Shown here: positions 22,432 to 31,852 of the stretch, one piece after another
Numbering within the stretch: position 1 is the stretch's first letter
Layout of the letters: each line of letters starts with the position of its first letter
NCBI GenBank assembly: GCA_021234155.1
Contig: JAJEKV010000021.1
Coordinates: 16,073,563-16,137,562, forward strand
Direction: 5' to 3'
DNA from: Isoetes taiwanensis
Lineage: Eukaryota > Streptophyta > Lycopodiopsida > Isoetales > Isoetaceae
Length of the DNA stretch: 64,000 nucleotides
Position numbers and translations under genes: made by a program
Notes under the pieces: generated by a model
The model's database searches: none
The model's input: only the letters and a program-made list of their open reading frames with translations
Told to the model about the DNA's origin: nothing

Positions 22432-23045
22432 GTGAGGTAATATGCTCTTCTGCTTTTTTTTTGCACTGTTTCATTGCTTTATTAGATTAATTGCTAAAAA
22501 CATGGTCCAAATTTCTTGTGTTCAACCCCACATTTCAATTGCACAGGGCTAGCTAGGTATTCTTAATTGAATGCCAAAATTCACAAAGAGTGCCATACAT
22601 GAAACAACCAGAAGTTCAGAGAGGTATACCTTGAACCAAAGCCGAAACAACACCAAATGAAGACAAAAGCAGATGGCGATGCCTACTTCAGGAAATTTAG
22701 ATGAATCCTTGGGTAAGCAGCCGATTCCAACATCTGGTTTAGCAGATCGTGCCTTAGATAAGCAGCGGATTTGTACATCTATTAAGCAGACGGCGATTTG
22801 GATCCGGTGGTCCCAGTGATAGTGCCCAAAGATCTGGCAATGAGATGAATGATTGACGATCGAGATAAATGTTTGGACCAATCGACGGTCGAGATAAATG
22901 CCTCGACGTCGAAAGTATAGCAATTATATACAAGAAACTTATCGTGGCGGCTCCTAAATGCACTATGAGGGAGTTTGTGTCAACTTGGAATTGGGATGAA
23001 AACCATCTCCAATTGGATCTCAAACCGAACATTTATCTTCCCTTT
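22213..23045. repeat. R1: partial unit of the composite array
   Basis: 22213-22490 and 22736-23045 match the start of units R2 and R3. A stretch of about 240 bp (22495-22735) is unique to R1. The segment TACAAGAAACTTATCGTGGC at 22929 is the simple-tailed retroelement end seen at 16866. R1 lacks the minisatellite, Gypsy and Copia parts of the later units. Confidence 0.75.
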
Positions 23046-23244
23046 GGGCTAAACAATACAAAATTTCCCTTTCTTACTTTCTAATGTTTGGCTAAAGAGC
23101 TCTAGGGTTGGTGCAATCCCGAAAAAAGTTAAGCTAAAATTATTATTTTTTTCCCAATTTTTTCCATTTACTTTAGCCAAAATTTTTTGAAAATGTGCTA
23201 AGAAATCGCCAAATAGCTAAGTTTAGCCCTTAAATTATTCCATG
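23046..23244. repeat. 200-bp element, inverted twin of 38021-38220
   Basis: Starts GGGCTAAAC and includes GTTTAGCCC at 23221-23229 near the other end; its reverse complement is essentially identical to 38021-38220. The inverted GGGCTAAAC ends suggest a small MITE, but the shared sequence continues 15 bp past one of them to CCATGG, so the true ends are uncertain. It separates R1 from R2. Confidence 0.7.
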
Positions 23245-23267
23245 GTACTGATCAAGCATACATACAG

Positions 23268-23519
23268 GATAAAGGGCGAAAGATCCACCAGAATTCGCGC
23301 AGCTCTAGCAGAGGAGATTTGCCAAAGGGTAGCAGTTGGGTGGTCTGGATTTATGAAACCTGTGGATGAAATTTGGGAAATGAGCTCCGGATTTGGCTCC
23401 TGTTGGGGCCGCCAACACAATGGAGTTGATCTTGCTGCCCCAACTGGAGAACCGTTTTAGCAGCTGGTACAGGCAGAGTTACATTCGCCGGATTTGAGCC
23501 AAGTGGATATGGCAATTTG
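23268..23519 (+). pseudogene. M23 (LytM-type) peptidase-like exon, R2 copy
   Basis: M23 peptidases are zinc enzymes that cut peptide cross-bridges in peptidoglycan. The exon is bounded by an acceptor CATACATACAG (to 23267) and a donor GTGAGG (23520). It reads IWEMSSGFGSCWGRQHNGVD, then LAAPTGEP, then, after a one-base slip at CCGTTTTAG, AAGTGRVTFAGFEPSGYGN. This matches the family pattern SGFG-RWG--H-G-D-AAP-GTPV-AA-G-V-FAG---GYGN. His at 23416-23418 and Asp at 23428-23430 form the HxxxD zinc-ligand pair. The second ligand motif (HxH) would lie in a following exon, and none is found before 25177. So this is a half-domain, not a working enzyme. Confidence 0.68.
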
Positions 23520-24216
23520 GTGAGGTAATATGCTCTTCTGCTTTTTTTTGCACTGTTTCATTGCTTTATTAGATGGTTTAAGCAGATCGTGCCTTAGATA
23601 AGCAGCGGATTTGTACATCTATTAAGCAGACGGCGATTTGGATCTGGTGGTCCCAGTGATAGTGCCCAAAGATCTGGCAATGAGATGAATGATTGACGAT
23701 CGAGATGAATGCCTGGACCAATCGACGGTCGAGATAAATGCCTCGACGTCGAAAGTATAGCAATTATATACAAGAAACTTATCGCGGGCGGCTCCTAAAT
23801 GCACTATGAGGGAGTTTGTGTCAACTTGGAATTGGGATGAAAACCATCTCCGCTTGATCTCAAACCTAACATTTATCTTCCCTCCGGGCATCGATACAAA
23901 AATCTTTCTCAGACAAATCATAATGTCTAACATTTGACAATGCAATGCTCGCTTGAATTAACCACACAAATATAACATCAAATAATATAACATACACTGC
24001 CAGTATTTTAAACTAGATTTTTGCTTGATAGACATGGAACATGAGCATTTCGAGAAGCTATACTGCACATGTCAATATGTAGCATAGTTTTCTTTGTATT
24101 CTATTCTATTCTATTCTTTGTGTTTTTGTACGCTTTTCACTAAGGTTTTCCTATGATTTCGTGATGTATTCAAATGGATGTACTAATGCGTACATCTAGA
24201 GTGCACCATTTCTGAG

Positions 24217-24615
24217 CCATTGATTTTAGCCTTCTATTTTCAATGGTCAACAACCAATGGCTCACAACAAAAGCCCTTTTTTTTTGTGCGTGTGGTGCAT
24301 AATGGGCACATGAAGGGCCATTGATTTTAGCCCAACAACCAATGGCTCACAACAAAAGCCCTTTTTTTGTGCGTGTGGTGCATAATGGGCACATGAAGGG
24401 CCATTGATTTTAGCCCAACAACCAATGGCTCACAACAAAATCCCTTTTTTTGTGTGTGTGGTGCATAATGGGCACATGAAGGGCTTGAAGGGCGCATGTG
24501 GCTTGAAGGGCACATGAAGGGCCATTGATTTTAGCCCAACAACCAATGGCTCACAACAAAAGCCCCTTTTTTTTGTGTGTGGTGCATAATGGGCACATGA
24601 AGGGCTTGAAGGGCA
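24217..24615. repeat. Minisatellite, four copies (R2)
   Basis: Unit of about 83 bp containing CCATTGATTTTAGCCCAACA, CAATGGCTCACAACAAAAGC, a T-run and GTGGTGCATAATGGGCACAT. Unit starts lie near 24217, 24318, 24401 and 24522. R3 has only two (near 26157 and 26256). Open frames on the minus strand here are products of the repeat. Confidence 0.85.
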
Positions 24616-24815
24616 CATGTAGTATTTCCTTCAATCTCATCGCTAGCCCATATGCATCAATAGTCTTGGGTCTGCCTTGGCTCGAGCTACACAACCCACA
24701 GATTGATTGGCATACTAGGTCTTTTCGATTTGTTGGTTCTAGATCGAGTTCCAGTTCATCTGCAGTTCAAGGCTCTATACCAACATCGACTTCAGTACGT
24801 TCAGTATCGTGAGCT
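24604..24815 (+). pseudogene. Gypsy-like protease fragment (R2)
   Basis: The plus strand reads SPYASIVLGLPWLELHNPQI then DWHTRSF, the post-protease motif of Ty3/Gypsy-type polyproteins (ILGMPWLxxxNPxIDW), followed by a Ser-rich tail. The active-site DTG lies outside the fragment. Fused downstream of the minisatellite without a start codon. A second copy sits at 26352-26550 in R3. Confidence 0.65.
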
Positions 24816-25195
24816 CCTGATTCCATCCTTACTGTTCCTGTTTTTGCTCCATGTTCTGATTCGACTCTTGCCTCTGCTCCAGTTCATGCCCTAGATTCTG
24901 GTTAATTCTGTATAATCAACTTTTACCATGGCTTTACATATTATGCATAATAAATTTATTGCGTAAGAATTATCTGGCCTCGTAGCATTTGCCACGTAAA
25001 ACAAACTTCTAATAAGTTTTCGATATGGTGTTTTTTCCACCTGCCTTCTCTCTTGTTCACTTTAAGGAGACATATCTTTGGAGATTTTATTATTTACCAC
25101 TAGAGGTGCCTACTTAACAAGTTGGATGAATCATACAGAGTTGGTTGAACAACAATTAACAACATCCAGTACATGCTGATCAAGCATACATACAG

Positions 25196-25447
25196 GATAA
25201 AGGGCGAAAGATCCACCAGAATTCGCGCAGCTCTAGCAGAGGAGATTTGCCAAAGGGTAGCAGTTGGGTGGTCTGGATTTATGAAACCTGTGGATGAAAT
25301 TTGGGAAATGAGCTCCGGATTTGGCTCCTGTTGGGGCCGCCAACACAATGGAGTTGATCTTGCTGCCCCAACTGGAGAACCGTTTTAGCAGCTGGTACAG
25401 GCAGAGTTACATTCGCCGGATTTGAGCCAAGTGGATATGGCAATTTG
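25196..25447 (+). pseudogene. M23 (LytM-type) peptidase-like exon, R3 copy
   Basis: Essentially identical to the R2 exon, with the same acceptor and donor and the same one-base slip after GEP that puts a stop in the first frame. HxxxD ligand codons are His 25344-25346 and Asp 25356-25358. No HxH partner motif follows within the unit. Retention of the same defect in R2 and R3 means the slip predates the tandem duplication, or is a systematic base-calling error. Confidence 0.68.
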
Positions 25448-26351
25448 GTGAGGTAATATGCTCTTCTGCTTTTTTTTGCACTGTTTCATTGCTTTATTAG
25501 ATGGTTTAAGCAGATCGTGCCTTAGATAAGCAGCGGATTTGTACATCTATTAAGCAGACGGCGATTTGGATCTGGTGGTCCCAGTGATAGTGCCCAAAGA
25601 TCTGGCAATGAGATGAATGATTGACGATCGAGATGAATGCCTGGACCAATCGACGGTCGAGATAAATGCCTCGACGTCGAAAGTATAGCAATTATATACA
25701 AGAAACTTATCGTGGCGGCTCCTAAATGCACTATGAGGGAGTTTGTGTCAACTTGGAATTGGGATGAAAACCATCTCCAGTTGGATCTCAAACCGAACAT
25801 TTATCTTCCCTCTGGGCATCAGTATACAAAAATCTTTCTGTATCAAATCATAATGTCTAACATTTGACAATGCAATGCCTGCTTGAATTAACCACACAAA
25901 TATAACATCAAATAATATAACATACACTGCCAGTATTTTAAACTAGATTTTTGCTTGATAGACATGGAACATGAGCATTTCGAGAAGCTATACTGCACAT
26001 GTCAATATGTAGCATAATAACAGGGGGTTTTTTTTGTATTCTATTCTATTCTATTCTTTGTGTTTTTGTACGCTTTTCACTAAGGTTTTCCTATGATTTC
26101 GTGATGTACTCAAATGGATGTACTAATGCGTACATCTAGAGTGCACCATTTCTGAGCCATTGATTTTAGCCTTCTATTTTCAATGGTCAACAACCAATGG
26201 CTCACAACAAAAGCCCTTTTTTTGTGCGTGTGGTGCATAATGGGCACATGAAGGGCCATTGATTTTAGCCCAACAACCAATGGCTCACAACAAAAGCCCT
26301 TTTTTTGTGTGTGTGGTGCATAATGGGCACATGAAGGGCTTGAAGGGCGCA

Positions 26352-26550
26352 TGTAGTATTTCCTTCAATCTCATCGCTAGCCCATATGCATCAATAGTCT
26401 TGGTCCGCCCTTGGCTCGAGCTACACAACCCATAGATTGATTGGCATACTAGGTCTTTTCGATTTGTTGGTTCTAGATCGAGTTCCAGTTCATCTGCAGT
26501 TCAAGGCTCTATACCAACATCGACTTCAGTACGTTCAGTATCGTGAGCTC
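26352..26550 (+). pseudogene. Gypsy-like protease fragment (R3)
   Basis: Second copy of the fragment at 24604-24815, with the WLELHNP-IDWHT run shifted by a frame slip at GGTCCGCCCTTGG, a CTG-type difference from R2. Confidence 0.6.
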
Positions 26551-26629
26551 CTACTGTTCCTGTTTTTGCTCCACGTTCTGATTCGACTCTTGCCTCTGCT
26601 CCAGTTCATGTCCTAGATTCTGGTTAATT

Positions 26630-27190
26630 CTGTATAATAAACTTTTACCATGGCTTTTGGCATAGCAAATTCCAAATTGCATGATGCCTTAAAACACATC
26701 TTGCTGTGGCCCAATGCATCCAACCTGGATAATTTACATATTATGCATAATAAATTTATTGCGTAAGAATTATCTGGTCTCGTAGCATTTGCCACGTAAA
26801 ACAAACTTCTAATAAGTTTTCGATATGGTGTTTTTTCCACCTGCCTTCTCTCTTGTTCACTTTAAGGAGACATATCTTTGGAGATTTTATTATTTACCAC
26901 TAGAGGTGCCTACTTAACAAGTTGGATGAATCATACAGAGTTGGTTGAACAACAATTAACAACATCCAGTACATGGTACTGATCAAGCATACATACAGGA
27001 TAGGCATCACTCCCGGCATGAGTGCAAGTGAAGAAAGAGGCAAGTTCCCAAGCTTAGTTGAACGTACCGTGAACCCTTCAGAAATAGAGTGAACCTGAAA
27101 AAGATTTTCCATACCCAAAAGAATGAGTAATCCAGCATCAATCCTGTTGCAGCATTTTGACTGTGTACATGCAGCCCTCTTGAAACCATT
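26630..27190 (-). pseudogene. Ty1/Copia RT/RNase H junction fragment
   Basis: The minus strand reads TPYRKLIRSLFYVANATRPD then NSYAINLLC, the block linking reverse transcriptase and RNase H in Copia polyproteins (PYRxLIGSLxYLxxxTRPDI). Upstream on the minus strand (26900-27190) broken frames give MENLFQVHSISEGFTVRSTK, possibly the MExCKPVSTPL region. R2 keeps only the flanks of this segment, so R3 represents the fuller state. Confidence 0.7.
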
Positions 27191-27199
27191 TCTTTTTCC

Positions 27200-27824
27200 C
27201 GCTCACGTGGCTAACAAGATAGACTTTTGCAGTACTGCTTATTTTAAGGCTTAGCTCCTGGGGAGATTGTTGCTCAACTAACTAGGACAACATCCATGGT
27301 TGGAAATTGAAGGGCTGCCCATACCTTTTTTTGAATGTCATTGCCAAAATTGGAATTTCAAATTGAATGGCATGATTCAAATTAGACTTCCATTTGCATT
27401 CTTAATCTAAAAGTAACAAATATATATACTAAAGGTTAAATTAAAATAGGGGTATAAGTATATGGCTAGACCAAAAATGGACTTTTCGTTGCATGCCCTT
27501 TTTTCTCTTTTGTCCAAGGCTATGTGAAATATAAACTTGTTTTTTGAAGTCTCTTAGGGGTCTTGCAAGGCTTGCAGCCTTCAAATTCCAACCTTGACAA
27601 CATCCTCCTGCATCTTCCTATTTTTGTCCAGCAAAACGTTTATTGATGCTTATCATGCGAGAAGATCAAGAACATCGTCCATGTATTTCCATCAACTTGT
27701 AGTGAAAATGCAATCTAAGGAGTATTACCGAACACATCCCACTTCTTACTATCAAATAACAACTTATATCAATTTGTCAACTTACAATTCGTTCTAATTA
27801 GGGATATGCAAAACTTTCCCCCTT
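27200..27824. other. Unassigned DNA
   Basis: Stop-rich, no domain; an open stretch at 27594-27797 has no recognisable motif. Confidence 0.45.
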
Positions 27825-27835
27825 TTGCCTTTTTC

Positions 27836-27894
27836 CGTCCCATAACCCGTTGGGTTCCCGTGGACGTAAAAATTTCTTATCTTATCTTATCTTT
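27836..27894 (+). repeat. Simple-tailed LINE/SINE 3' end, (TTATC)n tail
   Basis: CCGTCCCATAACCC then GGGTTCCCGTGGACGTAAAA followed by four TTATC units. It matches the RTE-like element end (GTGGACGTTAAAA) but has a different microsatellite tail. Confidence 0.6.
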
Positions 27895-29284
27895 AACAAT
27901 CATTTATTTTAAATATGTTGTCTTAAAGGTAAAGGTGATGTAAAGATTTCAAAAATGTTGCAAATACATCGTATTCACTTCTTACACATGTTCAAGAGTC
28001 ACAAGCCTTACTTGCTTATTTAATACTGGTAAGATTAGGACTGATTGGACCCCATCTTTGTCAAATGAGAAGGGTAAGAAATATTGCTTATTGTTATAAG
28101 AGTTAATTCATAACTTTATACGATTAAAAGCAGGTCTGCAATTTACCATGATTCATGAAAGTGACTATGTTTATGTATAGTCAAGTGGCAAAGTTAGAAA
28201 AATTCCTCTTTTTGAAAGAATAGCAAATGGGTGCACAAATCTTATCTACTTACTCTAGCATGAGTAAAAATGCTATTCCCATGCCTTCTCTCCTTATCGT
28301 GTGCTTACCATAGAATGAAATCTTGGATTGTGATGTAACACTATTCACTCTGAGATAACTGGGCCCCTACATGATCATATTTAAACTTTTTAACCAGCAT
28401 TTATTTGTACTAGTGGATGATGTTGGCAATAAACTAGCATGTTCATGATATGTATTGACACTAGATGTACATTATTATTACCATGATTATTCTTTTCATG
28501 AGAGAGCAATACTAATGATAATGCTAGCTTGATTATACATTTGCCTACAAAATTAAAGAATGTCTTCAAGTTGAGTATATAGAGGATTATGTGCTGGTTG
28601 ACATCCTTCAAAAGGAATATCTAACAACTAATGTATTCACACCTCTTGATAAAGCAGACTCTATATAACCTCTTGCAAGGAAAATATGTGAATCATAGTT
28701 AGCCCCACATAAGACAATATGCAAGAAGCATCTAAAATAGTAAGGTCAATGTATATTGTTGGATGGCAATTTCATTCACAATTTTTTTTTATTTATTTAT
28801 TCATTTTTGTTTGCCTTCGCACGTATATTTTTGGGTTGCGCGTATATTTTTTTATCTTCGTGGGCGTTAAAGATTCAATTTAATTCAATTCATAATCTTT
28901 CTTAAGACACCCATTCAATTTCAATTATTTTAAAACAAAAAGGGCTACTTCATATTTGACATGTTACGTTGTACAAAAAATATGTAACATCACACACGTG
29001 ATATTCTAACTATTAGTTGACTTTATATTTTATGGGGAAGGAGAGCATGAGAGGGCAAAGTAGTTGACTTTATTTTTTTTATTTATTGGAAAGAAACTAC
29101 GAGGAGAGGACAATGAGGAGACTTCCCTTTAATCTACTTAGACCAGCTAGTCCATAAGATATGGTTTTAAATCCAGTAAAATCCAACCACTATTACTTAC
29201 ATATATGCCATGTGAGTAGGTGTTTCAATCACTATTACTTACAAATATGCCATGTGAGTAGGTGTTTTTATACTGGATCATATC

Positions 29285-29287
<3 letters not shown>
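27895..29287. other. AT-rich DNA with one more weak retroelement end
   Basis: 28856-28893 reads CTTCGTGGGCGTTAAAGATT followed by (ATTCA)n-like repeats, a weaker member of the GTGGACGTTAAA end family. 28780-28806 is a (TTTA)n-rich tract. 29175-29270 holds a duplicated ACTATTACTTACA-ATATGCC. No genes. Confidence 0.45.

Positions 29288-29352
<65 letters not shown>
29288..29352. repeat. (AT)n microsatellite
   Basis: About 32 uninterrupted AT units, directly followed by the hairpin element below. Confidence 0.95.
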
Positions 29353-29355
<3 letters not shown>

Positions 29356-29423
29356 AGCCTGGGCCTGATCCAAAGACCAGTACCAGACATCCAGCACAGA
29401 CCAAGATATCTTAGCCTGGCCCA

Positions 29424-29517
29424 TGAACCCATGAATAGGGCCTCAGAGCATCAAATCAGAGCATCCATCTGATTCAAAAGTCTGATTTGATGCTCTGAGG
29501 CCCTATTCATGGGTTCA
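29424..29517. repeat. Perfect 37-bp inverted repeat (hairpin)
   Basis: Arms at 29424-29460 and 29481-29517 are perfectly complementary, with a 20-nt loop. Each arm begins with TGAACCCATGAATAGGGCCT. Such perfection implies recent origin or selection on the RNA or DNA fold. Confidence 0.9.
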
Positions 29518-29519
29518 CA

Positions 29520-30390
29520 GTTAAAGATTTCTAATCTGTAGGGATAGAATCACGATTCCTACCTGTAGATGGACTCCTGCAAGCAAAAACACAGAAATCA
29601 TAGTTATTTGCATAAAACAATTACATGTAAAGAGCAAAAACCGAGCACACCAGAAGGGTTTTGCTGTTGAGGGCTTTGAAGTTTGAAGCCACAGCCCTGA
29701 TTCCAAAGCTCCAAGCTTGAATAACATGAGGGGCGTGAAGGATATTTATTGGGCGTGAATATGCAAGCCGGAAATCCAAGCCCTTGAATACAGTTCATGC
29801 ATACCTGTATTCTTTGCTGCATTCTTCCTTCGCCAGAGTTGAACAAAGGATCCGACCCACACCCACAACCGAAGCAAAGCCTATATGCCCAAAGCACTCA
29901 AAGCAGAGGAGGTCGCCAAATCTGTAAAAATACGGAGCTATCGAATAGAACAACCACAAAGAAACTCCAAGTTCGGCTATAGAAGAGGCCAACCTGCAGA
30001 CAGGTGGAGGAAACTCTGGCTATGGTCACAGCTCACAACTCTGCACAAAACCGTTCTACATGGCCTTTGCACACCGGACTATTAGAGCCGCCCTTTTTCT
30101 TGAAGCAGAACTGGGAGTGGTGCCCCAGAATTTACTATAAAAATTTAGTACCCATGATTCTAGGCAATCGGAGATTACCACAGAGATTACCACAGGGAAA
30201 GAATTGCGTCGAATCCAGAGCATTTGGCAAATTCGTCTCCCATTGAAGAAATATATGATGGAGCATATAAGCGAACCTAAAGATGCATGAGAAAGGGGCA
30301 CCGCCATAGCTGGACCGTAAGCTCGTATGCATAAGCCAAGAGCCGCCGAAGAAGCACAGAGAATTCCAAAAATTTTTCAACACATGAGCA
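29520..30390 (-). other. Probable transcript leader / first exon, minus strand
   Basis: A TATA box (CTATATATACG, minus, 30403-30393) lies just upstream of a run to about 29805 that ends at a strong donor, ACAG|GTATGCATG (minus, about 29806). Several overlapping open frames (up to 97 codons) exist in all three frames, none with a known domain, so this looks more like an untranslated first exon than a coding gene. Its promoter would be the heat-shock-element cluster at 30408-30590. Could equally be an LTR-type leader of a heat-responsive element. Confidence 0.35.
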
Positions 30391-30392
30391 TC

Positions 30393-30403
30393 GTATATAT
30401 AGC
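30393..30403 (-). promoter_or_regulatory. TATA box, minus strand
   Basis: GTATATATAG on the plus strand, placed between the heat-shock elements (30422-30590) and the predicted minus-strand leader. A second TATA-like TATAGATATAAAAG on the plus strand lies at 30565-30578. Confidence 0.45.
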
Positions 30404-30421
30404 AGCATTCAGAACATTGAA

Positions 30422-30590
30422 GAATGTTCTAGAATTTCTTGCCATCTTCTAGAATTTCTAAGACATTCTGGAAGCTACCATATCTCTGCCAAGAACCTTC
30501 CAGAAGCCACCAGATCCGACGGCCGAGATCGCGTGGGAGCGAATGGATGGCCAAGATCCGGCGGTATAGATATAAAAGAACCTTCTAGAA
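30422..30590. promoter_or_regulatory. Cluster of heat shock elements
   Basis: Heat-shock transcription factors bind alternating GAA/TTC pentamers. Three perfect GAAnnTTCnnGAA trimers are present at 30422-30434, 30493-30505 and 30578-30590. Two further TTCnnGAA dimers lie at 30447-30454 and 30466-30473, and an imperfect TTC-GAA at 30408-30414. This density in 170 bp is typical of heat-inducible promoters. Confidence 0.75.
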
Positions 30591-30621
30591 GCCACTCCTA
30601 ATAATTATATATATTCAGATA

Positions 30622-30765
30622 TATATAATATGTAGCATAATAACAGGGGGTTTTTTTTATATTTTTGTACACTTTTTGCAATGGTTTTACTATGATTTGG
30701 AGTCCGTATTGCTTGAAGTGTACTAATGCGTACATCTAGAGTGCACACTATATTTTTATCTTTTA
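30622..30765. repeat. Extra copy of the array's central segment
   Basis: TGTAGCATAATAACAGGGGG to TAATGCGTACATCTAGAGTG is shared with 26011-26142 and 24082-24208. It lacks the (CTATT)n run. Likely the original repeat from which the array segment derives. Confidence 0.7.
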
Positions 30766-30899
30766 ATTCCACTATGCTATGGTTTGGCCCATGTTTCTAT
30801 AATTTTTGTGCCATGCAATTTCTCCCAGGCCATTCCAATGGCCAATATCGACCCTCTCACTTCTAATCTATTAGGTAAATGCATGGAAAGGGATATAGG

Positions 30900-31252
30900 G
30901 TCCAGATCGAAAGCTCAAGAACCCTTAGACGGGCTTATTCTGGCGGCAGACTAGATGAAGATCCGACCTCGTTTAGCCCCTCCTTCTTTTTGTCGTGGTT
31001 TGACTCCAACAGAGGTACATGAAGTGACCTTTGAGTGCGTAACATTAGGTTAAAGATGATTTCCAGATCGAAAGCTCAAAACCCTTAGACGGGCTTATTC
31101 CGGCGGTTCTCCAAAGCCAGCAGACTAGATGAAGATCCGCCTCGCTTAGCCCCTCCTCCTCAGGGGAGAGTTCTTTTTTGTCGGGGTTTGACTCCAACAG
31201 AGCTATATGAAGTGACGCTTTGAGTGCGTTAAGATTAGGTTAAAGATGATTT
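30900..31252. repeat. Tandem duplication of about 165-190 bp
   Basis: Two copies of a segment beginning CCAGATCGAAAGCTCAA and ending TTAGGTTAAAGATGATTT (30902-31061 and 31062-31252). The second has short insertions including CCAAAGCCAG. Confidence 0.85.
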
Positions 31253-31269
31253 GTGCTTCATTTTAAAAT

Positions 31270-31852
31270 TTCCTTTTTTTTTTCGAGACAAATCTCGCGA
31301 GCAACTGCATTGATCTGGTCTACACCGCGGAATGCTTTCTTAATGCAAAATTGTTCACGAAGGTCTCTACTTGGAAAAGATGGAAGTAAGATGTCTAACA
31401 ATTGATCAGATTGTGGGATAAATTGGAACCAATTGTTGTCTTTGAATGTATCAAATTCAAGATAGCCGAGACTAAGAAAGGGTTGCCTCCATGCAAAGGG
31501 CCAAGTAGTGATGAGCGGCTTTGACGATGGAACAAGGCATTTGAGTCAGAGATTCATGGTTAATCTCAAAGTTTAGCAAACACTCTTTACAGAAACGCGA
31601 TTCAGGTGATAACTTGATGTGTTTTGCCTTGCAGGTCAGATTGTTCTTGCCAGCCTCCAATTTAGTGGAAACAGAAGCTGATGGCTCCAAATGCTACATA
31701 TCCAGTAAGTGTGGCTTTCATTATTGCTTTGCACGATATTAATTGTATCCTTGTTTGTTCTCCTGAGACATTTCTTATGCAGTTTCAAACACTCTATTTC
31801 CAAATACTCTATTTTGGTGCAATTATCCAAATTGGCCATCTTATGTAGCACT
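31270..31852 (-). other. Unrecognised minus-strand ORFs
   Basis: Minus-strand frames (31472-31690 and 31636-31851, plus a stretch reading TFKDNNWFQFIPQSDQLL near 31400-31470) look protein-like in composition but match nothing I know. They may be exons of a decayed gene; a possible junction is near 31630. No start, TATA or signal is clear. Confidence 0.25.

Larger units (their letters stand above)
23250..25177. repeat. R2: first full unit of a tandem array (1928 bp)
   Basis: GATCAAGCATACATACAGG begins at 23250, 25178 and 26981, giving units of 1928 and 1803 bp. Contents in order: M23 exon, a simple-tailed retroelement end (23769), an AT-rich stretch with (CTATT)n, a minisatellite (24217-24615), a Gypsy protease scrap (24604-24815) and a Copia scrap. 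R2 has four minisatellite copies against two in R3, and lacks about 80 bp of the Copia scrap present in R3. Confidence 0.85.
25178..26980. repeat. R3: second full unit of the tandem array (1803 bp)
   Basis: Same order as R2. Differences are mainly CTG/CAG changes (for example CTCCAGTTGG here against CTCCGCTTG in R2), fewer minisatellite copies, and an extra segment of about 80 bp (about 26659-26735) with Copia coding similarity. An additional short start of a fourth unit follows at 26981. Confidence 0.85.

Noticed and set aside
24327-24618. Minus-strand ORFs rich in Cys, His and Pro
   Set aside because: Translations of the 83-bp minisatellite, not genes.
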